Origin: Streptomyces sp. NBC_00440
GTDB taxonomy: Bacteria > Actinomycetota > Actinomycetes > Streptomycetales > Streptomycetaceae
DNA length: 64,000 nucleotides
Assembly: GCF_036014215.1 (NCBI RefSeq)
Contig: NZ_CP107921.1
Location: forward strand, 3,521,001-3,585,000
Direction: 5' to 3'
The translations under genes and the position numbers were made by a program. Shown here piece by piece: positions 19,195 to 27,744 of this stretch. A model generated the notes under the pieces. The model did no database searches, had not been told where the DNA came from, and was given only the letters and a program-made list of their open reading frames with translations. Position 1 is the stretch's first letter, and every line of letters starts with the position of its first letter.

Positions 19195-20148
19195 ATGAAT
19201 CACCCATCCACGCAGCACCGCCCGCCCCACCCCGGAGGCTCCTTCCCCGTGCCCGACGACATACGGCTGCGTCCGCGCCTGCAAGGCGACTGCGCCAACT
19301 GTTTCGGGCTGTGCTGCGTCGCACTCCCCTTCACCGCGTCCGCCGACTTCGCGGTCAGCAAAAGCGCGGGTCAGCCCTGCACCAACCTCCAGTCGGACTT
19401 CCGGTGCGGCATTCACACCCGGCTGCGCGACAAGGGGTTCCAGGGCTGCACCGTGTACGACTGCTTCGGCGCGGGCCAGCAGGTCTCGCAGGTCACCTTC
19501 GGCGGCCGGGACTGGCGGCAGGCGCCTGACACCGCGCAGCGGATGTTCGCCACGTTCCCCGTCGTACGCCAGCTCCACGAACTGCTCTGGTACCTGACCG
19601 AGGCGCTCACCCTCGCCCCGGCCGCCCCGGTCCACCCCGGCCTCCGCGACCTCCTCGAAGCCACCGAGGCACTCACACTGCTCGGCCCGGACGAACTGGC
19701 CGCCCTGGACGTCGGGGCCCACCGCCGGAAGGTCAACGAGCTGCTGCTCCGCACCAGCGACCTGGTCCGCGCGACGGCGAACCAGGCGCACCAGGCGGAT
19801 GGCCCGAAGAGGAACCGGCCGAAGAAGGACCGGCCGAAGAAGGACCAGGCGACGAAGAACCACGCGCAGAAGGACCACCGCGGCGCAGATCTCATGGGCG
19901 CCCGGCTCCGGGGCGCGGACCTGCACGGCGCCACGCTGCGCGGGGCCTATCTGATAGCCGCCGACCTGACCGGCGCCGACCTCCGCCTGGCCGACCTCAT
20001 AGGCGCCGACCTGCGCGACGCCGGCCTCACCGGCGCGGACCTCACCGGCTGCTTCTTCCTCACCCAGCCCCAGCTGAACGCGGCCAAGGGCGACACGACG
20101 ACCAGGCTCCCCCCGTCACTGACCAGACCGGCCCACTGGGGCCCGTAG
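19195..20148 (+). CDS. Cysteine-rich plus pentapeptide-repeat protein
   Basis: A 317-residue two-part protein. Residues about 30-100 carry a cysteine cluster (GDCANCFGLCCVALPF, QPCTNLQSDFRCGIH, GCTVYDCFGAGQ) resembling the CxxCxxCC metal-binding family of YkgJ. A Lys-rich linker follows (RPKKDRPKKDQATKN, encoded by short repeats). Residues about 225-285 are tandem pentapeptides of A(D/N)LxG type (ADLMGARLRGADLHGATLRG), which form a right-handed quadrilateral helix. Function is unknown; pentapeptide proteins sometimes mimic DNA. It diverges from the antitoxin gene. The first in-frame ATG is used; no strong ribosome site is seen. Confidence 0.82.
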   Translation: MNHPSTQHRPPHPGGSFPVPDDIRLRPRLQGDCANCFGLCCVALPFTASADFAVSKSAGQPCTNLQSDFRCGIHTRLRDKGFQGCTVYDCFGAGQQVSQVTFGGRDWRQAPDTAQRMFATFPVVRQLHELLWYLTEALTLAPAAPVHPGLRDLLEATEALTLLGPDELAALDVGAHRRKVNELLLRTSDLVRATANQAHQADGPKRNRPKKDRPKKDQATKNHAQKDHRGADLMGARLRGADLHGATLRGAYLIAADLTGADLRLADLIGADLRDAGLTGADLTGCFFLTQPQLNAAKGDTTTRLPPSLTRPAHWGP

Positions 20149-20270
20149 AGCCGGCCCCCGGCAACCCGGGCACCCTGCCTCACTCGTCCGGGCAACCGTT
20201 TCGCAAGCCCGCCCAGCAGCCGGGCCCGGCCTACCATGATGTTCTCGACACCAGCCACCAGGAGGCCCTC

Positions 20271-20891
20271 ATGTCTGCCGCAGCAGTCGAGCACCCCTGT
20301 GACGGCGAGCCGCCGACCCTGCTCGAAGAGGCCGACCTCCTCATGGAGCAGCTGCCCGGCTACCGCGTTGAGATCATCGGAGGCATCCTCACCGTGACCC
20401 CGCCCCCGGACGGCCCTCACGCGGAAGTACTGACCACGCTCATGGTCCCCTTCCTCTCAGCAGGGCTGCACAACGAGGAAACGAAAGTCCTTCAGAGCAT
20501 CGGCCTGTGGCTTCCGCGCGGAGCGGAGGACTACGCCATCCCCGATCTCGCGATCGTCGATGGCGACTACGCCGCACATCTCATCGCGCACAACTGCTAC
20601 GACCCCGTTGTCTTCCGCCTCGTCCTGGAAGTCACGTCGAGCAACTACAACCAGGATCTGCGCGCCAAGGTGTCCGTGTATGCCGAGGCCGACATCCCCG
20701 TCTACGTGATCGTGAACCGCAAGCACAACCGCGTCCACGTCCTCACCGAGCCGGTCGGGAGTGACTACGCCAGTCACCAGATCTTCGCCGCGGGCCAGCA
20801 AGCCCCGCTCCCCGCCTCGATCGGCGGTGACGTCACTCTCGATGTCGCCGCGGTCCTTCAGGCCGGGGCGACCGTCCGCGCCAAGGACTGA
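20271..20891 (+). CDS. Uma2-family putative endonuclease
   Basis: A 206-residue PD-(D/E)xK-fold protein of the Uma2 (DUF820) family, greatly expanded in actinobacteria and cyanobacteria and of unknown biological role. The pattern is present: RVEIIGGILTVTPPPDGPH near residue 30, AIPDLAIVD with the catalytic-type Asp, LVLEVTSSN with Glu, and LRAKVSVYAEADIPVYVIV with Lys. A GGAGG lies 9 nt before the ATG. A second Uma2 protein is encoded at 39475-40044. Confidence 0.9.
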   Translation: MSAAAVEHPCDGEPPTLLEEADLLMEQLPGYRVEIIGGILTVTPPPDGPHAEVLTTLMVPFLSAGLHNEETKVLQSIGLWLPRGAEDYAIPDLAIVDGDYAAHLIAHNCYDPVVFRLVLEVTSSNYNQDLRAKVSVYAEADIPVYVIVNRKHNRVHVLTEPVGSDYASHQIFAAGQQAPLPASIGGDVTLDVAAVLQAGATVRAKD

Positions 20892-20926
20892 GCCCGCCCG
20901 GACCACCGGGCGCGCAGAGGGCGGGC
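20892..20926. terminator. Hairpin between convergent Uma2 and propeller genes
   Basis: GCCCGCCC (20892-20899) pairs with GGGCGGGC (20919-20926), with further pairing inside the loop. It fills the 42-bp gap between two convergent genes. Confidence 0.55.
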
Positions 20927-20933
20927 CCCATTC

Positions 20934-21935
20934 TCACCTCCGCCCCCTCCCGAACAGCCGCTTCACCCCCATGAACAGCAGGAACAGCACGGCGAAGACA
21001 CCCACGCCCCACGCCGTCGGAGACCCCCCGGAGCCACCGGCCCCGTCATCCCCCGCGCCTGATGAACTCCCGCTGCCGGACGATGACTTGCTGCCGCCGT
21101 CCGAGCCCTTCGGCTTCTCCACCGGGAAGCGCAGCACCCGGCTCTGTGCCCCCTCGGAGCCCATCATCAGCGCCGATCCGTCCGGTGTGTACGTCACCGA
21201 CTCGGCCTGGCCCTGGAACGGCACGCCCAGCTCGTGTTCGGTGCCGAGTCCGCCGCCGGGCTTCCAGTCGTACGACTCCGCCCCCAGGTAGCCCCGCAGT
21301 GTCAGCTGCTTCCCGTCCGGGGAGAACGCGCCGTCGGTCACCCACGGCACGTCGTCGATCCGCCGGAAGACGTTGGTCTTCGACGCCGACAGCTTCGTGG
21401 GACCCACGTAGAGCCCGCCCTTGGTCTGGTTCTTCGACGCGATGTAGACGCGGCCCGTCTTCGGGTGGACCATCAGCGCCTCCGCGTTGCGCGGCCCGTC
21501 GGCGTACTTGACGGTGAACTGCGTGGCGTGGACCGTCTCTTCCTTCTTCAGCTGCTTCGGCTCGGGAAAGCGGTAGATCCAGACGTGGTCCCAACTCCCG
21601 TCCAGATTGTCGCCGATGTCCCCGACGTAGATGTCACCGTCGGGCCCGATCGAGATCGCCTCGACGTCGCGCGGCGCCCCGACCCCGCGCATCGTGACCC
21701 GGGCCACGGTCTGGCCCGTCTTCGAGTCCACCGCGTAGACGTACGGGCCGTCGCTGCTGTCGTTGTGGGTCCAGTAGATACCGGGGTGGAGACGGCTCGC
21801 GGCCAGGCCGCTGGACTCCGTGATCCGGGGATCCTTGATCGTGAAGCCCCCGTCGTCCGCGGCCGCCGGGCCGGCCGGAACAAGGGCGAACAGGACGGTG
21901 GCCGCGGCCCCGGCGACGTACTGAAGCGAACGCAT
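20934..21935 (-). CDS. Secreted, membrane-anchored propeller-like protein
   Basis: A 333-residue exported protein of unknown function. The ATG at 21935 gives a signal peptide (MRSLQYVAGAAATVLFALV, cleavage near AAA). The mature part has repeated beta-propeller-like blades (SSGLAASRLHPGIYWTHND, ISIGPDGDIYVGDIGDN, ALMVHPKTGRVYIASKN, TYTPDGSALMMGSEG), then a Ser/Gly-rich linker and a C-terminal helix AWGVGVFAVLFLLFMGVKRL with an arginine-rich end, so it should be held on the outer face of the membrane. Longer reading upstream of 21935 gives only arginine-rich antisense sequence. Confidence 0.85.
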   Translation of the reverse strand: MRSLQYVAGAAATVLFALVPAGPAAADDGGFTIKDPRITESSGLAASRLHPGIYWTHNDSSDGPYVYAVDSKTGQTVARVTMRGVGAPRDVEAISIGPDGDIYVGDIGDNLDGSWDHVWIYRFPEPKQLKKEETVHATQFTVKYADGPRNAEALMVHPKTGRVYIASKNQTKGGLYVGPTKLSASKTNVFRRIDDVPWVTDGAFSPDGKQLTLRGYLGAESYDWKPGGGLGTEHELGVPFQGQAESVTYTPDGSALMMGSEGAQSRVLRFPVEKPKGSDGGSKSSSGSGSSSGAGDDGAGGSGGSPTAWGVGVFAVLFLLFMGVKRLFGRGRR

Positions 21936-21979
21936 GCCCCCAAGACTGCCACCCCCGCACCATCGGCGATGATGACGGG

Positions 21980-22675
21980 ATGCGTCTGAGGATGATGTTC
22001 GTCGGCGACTCGATGACCATAGGCCGCGCCGGCGACTACACCTGGCGCTACCGCATGTGGCAGCACCTGGGCGACAGCTGCGAGATCGTCGGGCCGCGCA
22101 CCGAGCTGTACGAGTCGAGCACGGCGTACGGGGACCCCGCCTTCCCCGCCGGAGCCCGCCGCCATCTGTCGGGCTGGGGCAAGGGCTGGCAGCACATGGC
22201 CCCGGTGATCCGCGAGACGGCGGCCGCACACCGGGCGGACCTGCTGCTCGTCTCCCTCGGCCTGATAGACCTCGGCTTCTACACGGACGCCGAACAGACC
22301 GCGCTGCACGCCCGCCGCTTCCTGACCGAGGCACGCGAGGCGAACCCGCACATCCGCGCGGTGCTCCTCCCGGTGATCCCGAACATCCGCGCCGAGACGG
22401 ACGCGCCGTTCGCGGCGGAGGTCGCCCACTTCAACGTACTGCTGGCGAAGACCCTCGCGGACCTGGACGAACCACGCTCACCGCTCCTGCTGGCCTCGCG
22501 GCCCGAGACGTACGACATCCACACCGACACGTACGACGGCACCCACCCGAACGACAGCGGCGAACGGAAACTGGCGGGCGCCTTCGCGGACGCACTGCAC
22601 CAGGGCTGGGGGATCGGCCCCGCAGCCGGCGCTACGCTTCGCCGTCCGGGCCCGCCGCCCCGTCCTCGTCAATGA
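21980..22675 (+). CDS. SGNH/GDSL-family hydrolase
   Basis: A 231-residue serine esterase/lipase-like protein without a signal peptide. Block I MMFVGDSMTIGRAGD holds the nucleophile serine, SLGLIDLGF occupies the block III position (Asn replaced by Asp), and the catalytic Asp-x-x-His is DGTHPN. Substrate unknown. It diverges from the propeller gene; the 3' end overlaps the convergent TetR gene by 44 bp, so the last ~14 residues (Pro/Arg-rich) may not be structured. Confidence 0.88.
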   Translation: MRLRMMFVGDSMTIGRAGDYTWRYRMWQHLGDSCEIVGPRTELYESSTAYGDPAFPAGARRHLSGWGKGWQHMAPVIRETAAAHRADLLLVSLGLIDLGFYTDAEQTALHARRFLTEAREANPHIRAVLLPVIPNIRAETDAPFAAEVAHFNVLLAKTLADLDEPRSPLLLASRPETYDIHTDTYDGTHPNDSGERKLAGAFADALHQGWGIGPAAGATLRRPGPPPRPRQ

Positions 22676-23318
22676 AGCAGCCGTCGCCCGCGGCGCCCAG
22701 CATGGCGGTGAGCATCGAGGTCAGGTCCGCGCAGTACCTCGCCCCGCCCACCGCCTGCCGACGCCCGGACTGCACCTGGCGTGCGCGGTCCGCGAACGCC
22801 GCACCGACGAGCATCACCATCGACTCGACGCGCTCCTTGGCGAGGTCGGGTGGCACGCCGAGGTCCTGGACCAAGCGGGCGTCGACGCGTTCGAACAGCT
22901 GCCAGAGCAGGCTGTCGCGCAGGGCCCGATGTGGTGCGCCGTCGCGGAAACCGGTCTCGTGGGCGAGCTGCGCGACGATCCGCAGGCAGTAGCGGCCGCT
23001 GTCGTGTGCCAACTCGGCGTCCTCAGCCGCGACATACGCCCGGGTCAGCGCCGCCAGCGGGGCATCGCGGTCGAGTTCCGCCAGCGCGGGGCCCAGTGCC
23101 GCCTCCACCCGCTGCTGATGCTCCGACAGGATCGAGTTCAGCAGCCCCTCGCGGGAGCCGAAGTGGTAGTGCAGCGCTGAGGAGTTGCCCTGCCCCGCGC
23201 GTTCGGTGATCTCTCTGGTGAGAGTGGCGGCCACCCCGCGTTCCGCGAAGAGTTCCTCGGCCGCGCGCAGCAGGCGCTGTCGTGTCGCCGTCGTTCCAGG
23301 TCTTGTCTTCTCTGCCAC
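22632..23318 (-). CDS. TetR/AcrR-family regulator
   Basis: A 228-residue regulator beginning at GTG 23318. The helix-turn-helix lies at about residues 10-60 (TRQRLLRAAEELFAERGVAA, EITERAGQGNSSALHYHF). The ligand domain contains AELAHDSGRYCLRIVAQLAHE. It diverges from the LLM oxidoreductase operon; two 16-bp AT-rich repeats lie between the two starts (10 bp from this start), so it probably represses both itself and that operon. Confidence 0.9.
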   Translation of the reverse strand: MAEKTRPGTTATRQRLLRAAEELFAERGVAATLTREITERAGQGNSSALHYHFGSREGLLNSILSEHQQRVEAALGPALAELDRDAPLAALTRAYVAAEDAELAHDSGRYCLRIVAQLAHETGFRDGAPHRALRDSLLWQLFERVDARLVQDLGVPPDLAKERVESMVMLVGAAFADRARQVQSGRRQAVGGARYCADLTSMLTAMLGAAGDGCFIDEDGAAGPDGEA

Positions 23319-23327
23319 GAGCCGATA

Positions 23328-23360
23328 TTAATCGCTCCAATTACTTAATCGCTCCCATTA
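23328..23360. promoter_or_regulatory. Twin 16-bp operator-like repeats between TetR and the LLM operon
   Basis: TTAATCGCTCCAATTA (23328-23343) and TTAATCGCTCCCATTA (23345-23360) differ at one base and are spaced 17 bp start to start. Each has TAAT...ATTA ends and so is itself partly palindromic. They are strikingly A/T-rich for this genome and overlap the presumed divergent promoters. Confidence 0.6.
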
Positions 23361-23387
23361 GAAAGGGGCGGTGAGGGAGGGGTGACG

Positions 23388-24305
23388 ATGGTGCGGCTGG
23401 GCATGATGGCGCCGTTCGCGGACGGGCTGATCACCTCGGGCGGCTTCCTGCGCGATCTCGCGGGGACGCTGGAGGAGTGCGGCGTCGAGTCGCTCTGGAC
23501 GGTCGAGCACGTGGTCATGGCCGAGGCTTACGAGCCGCTGTACCCCTATGCGCGCTCGGGGCAGATGCCCAGCGCCCCCGACGCGATACCGATGCCGGAC
23601 CCGCTGGAGACGATCGCCTTCCTCGCCGGGGCATCGAGCACCCTGCGGTTCGGCACGGCGATGGTGGTGGCGCCGCTGCACAGCCCGGTGGTGCTCGCCA
23701 AGCGGGCGGCGACGATCGACCGCCACTCGGGCGGGCGGCTGATGCTGGGCCTGGGCATCGGCTGGCAGAAGGAGGAGTACGCGGCCGTCGGCGTGGAGTA
23801 CCGGCACCGGGGAGCACGGTTGGACGAGTGCATCGAGGCGATGCGCGCGCTGTGGTCCCAGGCCCCCGCGAGCTTCCAGGGACAGCATGTGTCCTTCGAC
23901 CGGGTGCACTGCCTGCCCCGGCCGGAGTCGGGCGCGGTGCCGATCGTGCTGGGCGGCAACAGCGACCCCGCCGTGCGGCGGGCGGCGCGCTGCGGCGATG
24001 GCTGGTTCCCCTACACCATCACCGCCGAGGACTTCGCCCGGCAGGCGGACCTGCTGCGCCGGTGTGCCCGCGCGGCAGGACGGGCGGAGGACGCCGTCGC
24101 CCTCACGGCCTGGCCCGGGTCCTGCGACGCGGAGCGGGCGAGGAACGACCCCGCCTGGGTGCGGGAGTACGTGCGGGCCGGGGCGAACCGGCTGGTGATG
24201 TCGCCGCGCATCGGCGGCGCGGACGGGCTGCTCGGGCCGCGCGGCCTGGAGGGGCTGCGTGAACAGATCGACCGGTACCGCGACGAGATCCTGGAGAAAC
24301 TGTGA
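23388..24305 (+). CDS. F420-dependent LLM-class oxidoreductase
   Basis: A 305-residue luciferase-like TIM-barrel enzyme of the TIGR03619-type group that uses cofactor F420. Diagnostic stretches are VESLWTVEHVVM near the start, LRFGTAMVVAPLHSPVVLAK, GGRLMLGLGIGWQKEEYAAV, and PIVLGGNSDPAVRRAARCGDG. GGGAGG sits 7 nt before the ATG at 23388; a GTG two codons upstream is worse placed. First gene of a three-gene operon joined by ATGA/GTGA overlaps. Substrate unknown. Confidence 0.9.
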   Translation: MVRLGMMAPFADGLITSGGFLRDLAGTLEECGVESLWTVEHVVMAEAYEPLYPYARSGQMPSAPDAIPMPDPLETIAFLAGASSTLRFGTAMVVAPLHSPVVLAKRAATIDRHSGGRLMLGLGIGWQKEEYAAVGVEYRHRGARLDECIEAMRALWSQAPASFQGQHVSFDRVHCLPRPESGAVPIVLGGNSDPAVRRAARCGDGWFPYTITAEDFARQADLLRRCARAAGRAEDAVALTAWPGSCDAERARNDPAWVREYVRAGANRLVMSPRIGGADGLLGPRGLEGLREQIDRYRDEILEKL

Positions 24306-24667
24306 CCGACGTACAGGTGCAGGCACGGGCCCAGGTACAGGTTCAGGTGCAGGTGCAGGTCCAGGTACACGACCGCGTAGTGCTGGAGGTGGATGACGCC
24401 GGGCCCTGGCTCGAACGCTGGCGCGAGGACTATCTCCCCCGCGCCCGGACACGGGGGATGACGTTGCGGGGGGTGTACCGCGCACACACCGGCACCGGGA
24501 CCGTCGCCCTGTCCGTGGTGTGGACGCTCCCCAGCCCGTACGCCTTCTACGAGATGCGCGCGGCCGCGGCCGCCGATCCCGAGGTCGCGGCCTTCTGGGC
24601 GTATACCGACGCCCTCGCCGTCGAGCGGGACCGCCGGGCGAGCCGGCCTCTGGAGGGGATCGCATGA
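24302..24667 (+). CDS. Small hypothetical protein with a Val-Gln repeat
   Basis: A 121-residue protein beginning at GTG 24302, within the LLM stop. Residues about 8-21 alternate Val-Gln, written by hexamers CAGGTN. The remainder (WLERWREDYLPRARTRGMTL, YAFYEMRAAAAADPEVAAFW) has the look of a one-domain alpha/beta-barrel (NIPSNAP/EthD-type) with periodic aromatic residues; this is a guess. It ends in the start of the Dabb gene (ATGA), so all three are translationally coupled. Confidence 0.72.
   Translation: MTDVQVQARAQVQVQVQVQVQVHDRVVLEVDDAGPWLERWREDYLPRARTRGMTLRGVYRAHTGTGTVALSVVWTLPSPYAFYEMRAAAAADPEVAAFWAYTDALAVERDRRASRPLEGIA
24332..24367. repeat. In-frame CAGGTN hexamer tract (six units)
   Basis: Six consecutive hexamers CAGGT(A/T/G/C), read as Val-Gln pairs, near the start of the coding sequence. 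Copy number can change without breaking the frame. Confidence 0.85.
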
Positions 24668-25371
24668 CCCGCTGGGTGATTTTCACGTCGACGCCCGAAG
24701 CGGTCACCGGCCTCGACCGGGCGGCCGCCCTGCTGCCCGGCGTCCGGGCCTGCTCAGCGGGGACCGATCTGCCGGGCAGCTTCGGCGGCCTGGGCCTGAG
24801 CGGGGACCTCACCACCGACGGGAATCTGTCCGCGTCCGCGGTGCGGTCGCTCCTGCGCGACGCGACGATCGACACGGAAGGCGACACGAAAGGCGACACG
24901 CAGGCCGATGCCCAGGCCGATGCGCAGGCCGATGCCCAGGTCGATGCGCAGGCCGACGCGAAGGCCGATGCGCAGGTCGACGCCGTACCGCTCGCGCCGG
25001 TGGCCTCGCGGCAGGTGGAGCTGTCCGGGCCACGCGTGAAGCGCACCCTGGCGCTCACGGTGCGACCTGGCACTCCGCCGGAGACCGTGGCCCGCTTCGA
25101 GGCCGATCTGATGGCGATGCCCGATCACATCGCGACCATCCACTCGTGGGCACTGAGCCGTGTCGACGCCACCGTGGAGTCCTCACGCTGGACCCATGTC
25201 TGGGAGCAGGAGTTCGCCGACGTCGACGGTCTGACAGGCGCGTACCTGCTGCACCCCTACCACTGGACGTACGTCGACCGCTGGTTCGACTCCGAGCTGC
25301 CGACCTCGATCGTCGCCCCCGCCCTCGCCCACGTCTTCCGGTGGGCGCACGCCCCGGTCCTGACCCACTGA
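24664..25371 (+). CDS. Dabb-type (stress-responsive alpha/beta barrel) protein with a repeat linker
   Basis: A 235-residue protein from ATG 24664. The C-terminal half (about 125-230: VKRTLALTVRPGTPPETVARF, WALSRVDATVE, WTHVWEQEFADVDGLTGAYL, HPYHWTYVDRWFD) matches the dimeric Dabb ferredoxin-like fold. The N-terminal ~70 residues may be a second, diverged copy. Between them is an Ala-Asp-Gln-rich linker written by seven 12-bp units. It is the last gene of the LLM operon. Dabb proteins range from polyketide cyclases to stress proteins, so the role is open. Confidence 0.8.
   Translation: MTRWVIFTSTPEAVTGLDRAAALLPGVRACSAGTDLPGSFGGLGLSGDLTTDGNLSASAVRSLLRDATIDTEGDTKGDTQADAQADAQADAQVDAQADAKADAQVDAVPLAPVASRQVELSGPRVKRTLALTVRPGTPPETVARFEADLMAMPDHIATIHSWALSRVDATVESSRWTHVWEQEFADVDGLTGAYLLHPYHWTYVDRWFDSELPTSIVAPALAHVFRWAHAPVLTH
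24901..24984. repeat. Seven in-frame 12-bp units encoding an AQAD linker
   Basis: Seven consecutive 12-mers of CAGGCCGATGC(C/G) type, each coding Gln/Lys-Ala/Val-Asp-Ala. The unit keeps the frame, so linker length can vary among strains. Confidence 0.85.
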
Positions 25372-25594
25372 CCCGACGCTCGACCGGCGCGGTCGGTCAG
25401 GAGGGGTCCGGGCCCGTGCTCCGATTCCGATCAACTACGTTGATCAGGCACGGACCAACGCCGGGCGTCGCCACCGAGGATGAGCCTCCTGTCAGCAAAG
25501 AGGGTGCAGCGACCTCCGCCCGGCCGGCCCTCCACGGACGACGCCGGTCGGGGACGACGGCCGGCAACGACGTCAGCAGAATCGGAGAACAGCA

Positions 25595-26878
25595 ATGCGG
25601 TACGAGTCGTCCGAACGGACCGACACGTCCGGTACGCCCTCCTCCGCGAGGCCGACCTCGCGCCGCCGGCTGCTGGGGGTGTCCGGCGCCGCCCTCCTCA
25701 CAGCGGCGTGCAGTGCCACGGACAAGCACCCGAGTGGGAAGGGGAGCAGCGGGAGCGGGAGCAAGCAGCCGACCCCGACGGGCAGCGACGCACCCACGGG
25801 CGAGGCCCCGGACGGCGCGCTCGGCGTGAACTTCAACGAGGACCCGTCCGACTTGGACTTCGCCGAGATGAAGACACTTTCGGCGAAGTGGGTGCGCGGC
25901 TTCGTCCCGATGACGGCCGATCTCGACGCGAACACCGCGACCCAGCAGCGGGCCGTCGCCAAGCTGCTCGACGCGAACGGGAACGACTTCAGGACGATTC
26001 TCTCGATGAAGTTCCCCTTCATGACCGCCGGGCAGCCACTGCCCAAGGTCGGCAGCCCGGAGATGGACACGCAACTGAAGCGCGTGGACCGGGTGCTGGA
26101 CGCCGTCATGGGGAAAACGGACATCCTCACCATCGGCAACGAGCCCTTCCTCGAAACCATGAAGGACGAGCGCGACGCACGGCTCAATGTGTTCTACGAG
26201 TACATAGCCGAGCACGTCATCGCCTACCGCACGAAGAAATTCCCGCACGGGTGCAGGACCCGCCTGTATATGGGGGCGCTCAACCACCTCGACAGGAAGG
26301 AAGCGCGCACCCAGGCCACCGAGCGGTGGGTCGCCTTCGTCAACAGGAAACCGGAGATCGAGGGCCTCGACATCCATCCGCACGTCGACTCCCTGCAAGC
26401 GGCGGGCCAATACGTCCAGTACGTCGTGTCCCGCCTGGACAAGGGCAAGAAGTTCCTCGCCACGGAGTTCTCCCTCGTACTGCTCTGGCAGAAACACATG
26501 GGCGACACGATCCCGGCGGCCTACGCAGAGAAGTACCACGTGTCCCCGAACACCCGCGTATGGCAGGTGATCGGCAACGCGATCAAGAAGCCCTTCCCTC
26601 AGGAGAGGTGGGACGACTTCCTCACGATGAGTCCGTGGTTCGCCTCCAACAAGGACTATCTGACCAAGCAGGTGCAGATGTTCAGGGAGACCGGGAAGCT
26701 CGCGGTGGCCACCTACGGGGCGGTGCAGATCGAATCCATGCAGACGGGCTGGGGCCCCCACAAGATGCCGTGGATCCTCAACCCCCCGTATGCGAACCGC
26801 ACGGTCAAGGAGGAAAACGGAAAGGTCGGGCGGACCACCGTCTGGTTCGACTCGTTCAGTGGCTTGCAGGATTCCTGA
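25595..26878 (+). CDS. Tat-exported lipoprotein, clan GH-A glycosidase-like
   Basis: A 427-residue exported protein. The N-terminus has a twin-arginine motif (SRRRLLGVSG, residues 22-31) and a lipobox-like LTAAC with C39, followed by a Gly/Ser/Lys linker. The globular part looks like a (beta/alpha)8 glycosidase: the acid/base Glu in TIGNEPFLETM (E183) and a nucleophile-type Glu in FLATEFSLVLLW (E291), about 110 residues apart as in clan GH-A, plus DIHPHVDS between. GGAGAA precedes the ATG by 6 nt. Family number and substrate cannot be named. The gaps on either side (25372-25594 and 26879-27121) hold no other gene. Confidence 0.78.
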   Translation: MRYESSERTDTSGTPSSARPTSRRRLLGVSGAALLTAACSATDKHPSGKGSSGSGSKQPTPTGSDAPTGEAPDGALGVNFNEDPSDLDFAEMKTLSAKWVRGFVPMTADLDANTATQQRAVAKLLDANGNDFRTILSMKFPFMTAGQPLPKVGSPEMDTQLKRVDRVLDAVMGKTDILTIGNEPFLETMKDERDARLNVFYEYIAEHVIAYRTKKFPHGCRTRLYMGALNHLDRKEARTQATERWVAFVNRKPEIEGLDIHPHVDSLQAAGQYVQYVVSRLDKGKKFLATEFSLVLLWQKHMGDTIPAAYAEKYHVSPNTRVWQVIGNAIKKPFPQERWDDFLTMSPWFASNKDYLTKQVQMFRETGKLAVATYGAVQIESMQTGWGPHKMPWILNPPYANRTVKEENGKVGRTTVWFDSFSGLQDS

Positions 26879-26880
26879 GC

Positions 26881-26903
26881 GATTCACGATTCACGATTCA
26901 CGG
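26881..26903. repeat. Three GATTCAC heptamers after the lipoprotein gene
   Basis: GATTCAC occurs three times head to tail immediately downstream of the lipoprotein stop, then degenerates. The remainder of the gap to 27121 shows nothing further. Confidence 0.6.
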
Positions 26904-27121
26904 CTCACGACTCGCCGGCACTGCGACCGGGTAGGCGCTCGCACCCACACTCAGCGGCGGCCTGCGTAACGACGCGCGGGCCACCGCTGTTGGAACGACG
27001 GGGCGGGCGCACGTGGGGTGACGGGACGCTCACCCTGGCGAAGGCACTTGACGCGCTCCTCGCCCACCTCGTACGGCTACGTCGACGCACGGTCCAGGGC
27101 CCGGACCCGGGGTCCCGGGCC

Positions 27122-27640
27122 TCAGACCCCCGTGCTGCCGTCGATCCGCTCGCGGATCAAGTCCGCGTGCCCGTCGTGCCGGGCGTACTCGCCGACCATG
27201 TGCGTGTAGATCCACCGCAGGCTCACCTCACTGCCCATGAACGGCGAGGTGTCATCCGGCGACCGCGCCGCGCAGTTGGCGCGGGCCCGGGTGATCTCGT
27301 CCTCCCAAGCGTTCCGCGCCGCCTCGAACGAGGCGTCATCGGCGAGGCCGAATCCTTCGTCGTGCCCCTCCGTACCGACCGGTTGGCCGTAGATGGCCGG
27401 TGCGTCCTCGCCCGTCAACACGCGGCGGAACCAGTTCCGCTCGACCTCCGCCATGTGCTGGACGAGCCCCAGCAGCGTCAGGGACGAAGGCGACACGGAG
27501 GCCGTGCGCAGTTGTTCCTCCGTGAGGCCCTCGCACTTCATGGCCAGCGTGGCCCGGTAGAAGTCGAGCCAGCTCTCCAGGTTCATGCGCTCGTCCGCGT
27601 TCAGGGGCGGCATCGGTCGTTCAGTGCTCGTACTCGTCAT
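27122..27640 (-). CDS. DinB-family (DUF664) protein
   Basis: A 172-residue four-helix-bundle protein of the DinB/YfiT group, often metal-dependent thiol-related transferases. The ATG at 27640 gives MTSTSTERPMPPLNADERMN. The metal-ligand histidines are plausible in LLGLVQHMAEVERNWF and MVGEYARHDGHADLIRERID; the latter motif is characteristic of this family. No operon partner is evident. A longer reading from 27709 would add an implausible Gly/Arg leader. Confidence 0.88.
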   Translation of the reverse strand: MTSTSTERPMPPLNADERMNLESWLDFYRATLAMKCEGLTEEQLRTASVSPSSLTLLGLVQHMAEVERNWFRRVLTGEDAPAIYGQPVGTEGHDEGFGLADDASFEAARNAWEDEITRARANCAARSPDDTSPFMGSEVSLRWIYTHMVGEYARHDGHADLIRERIDGSTGV

Positions 27641-27744
27641 GAGTCCTAGCCTGCCAGCCGGGTCTGACAACGCCCCGCCGCCCCGACGGCCGGCGCCCGC
27701 CCATCGCACATCGGAGCCGGGCGTCGGACATCAGGCATCCGGCA

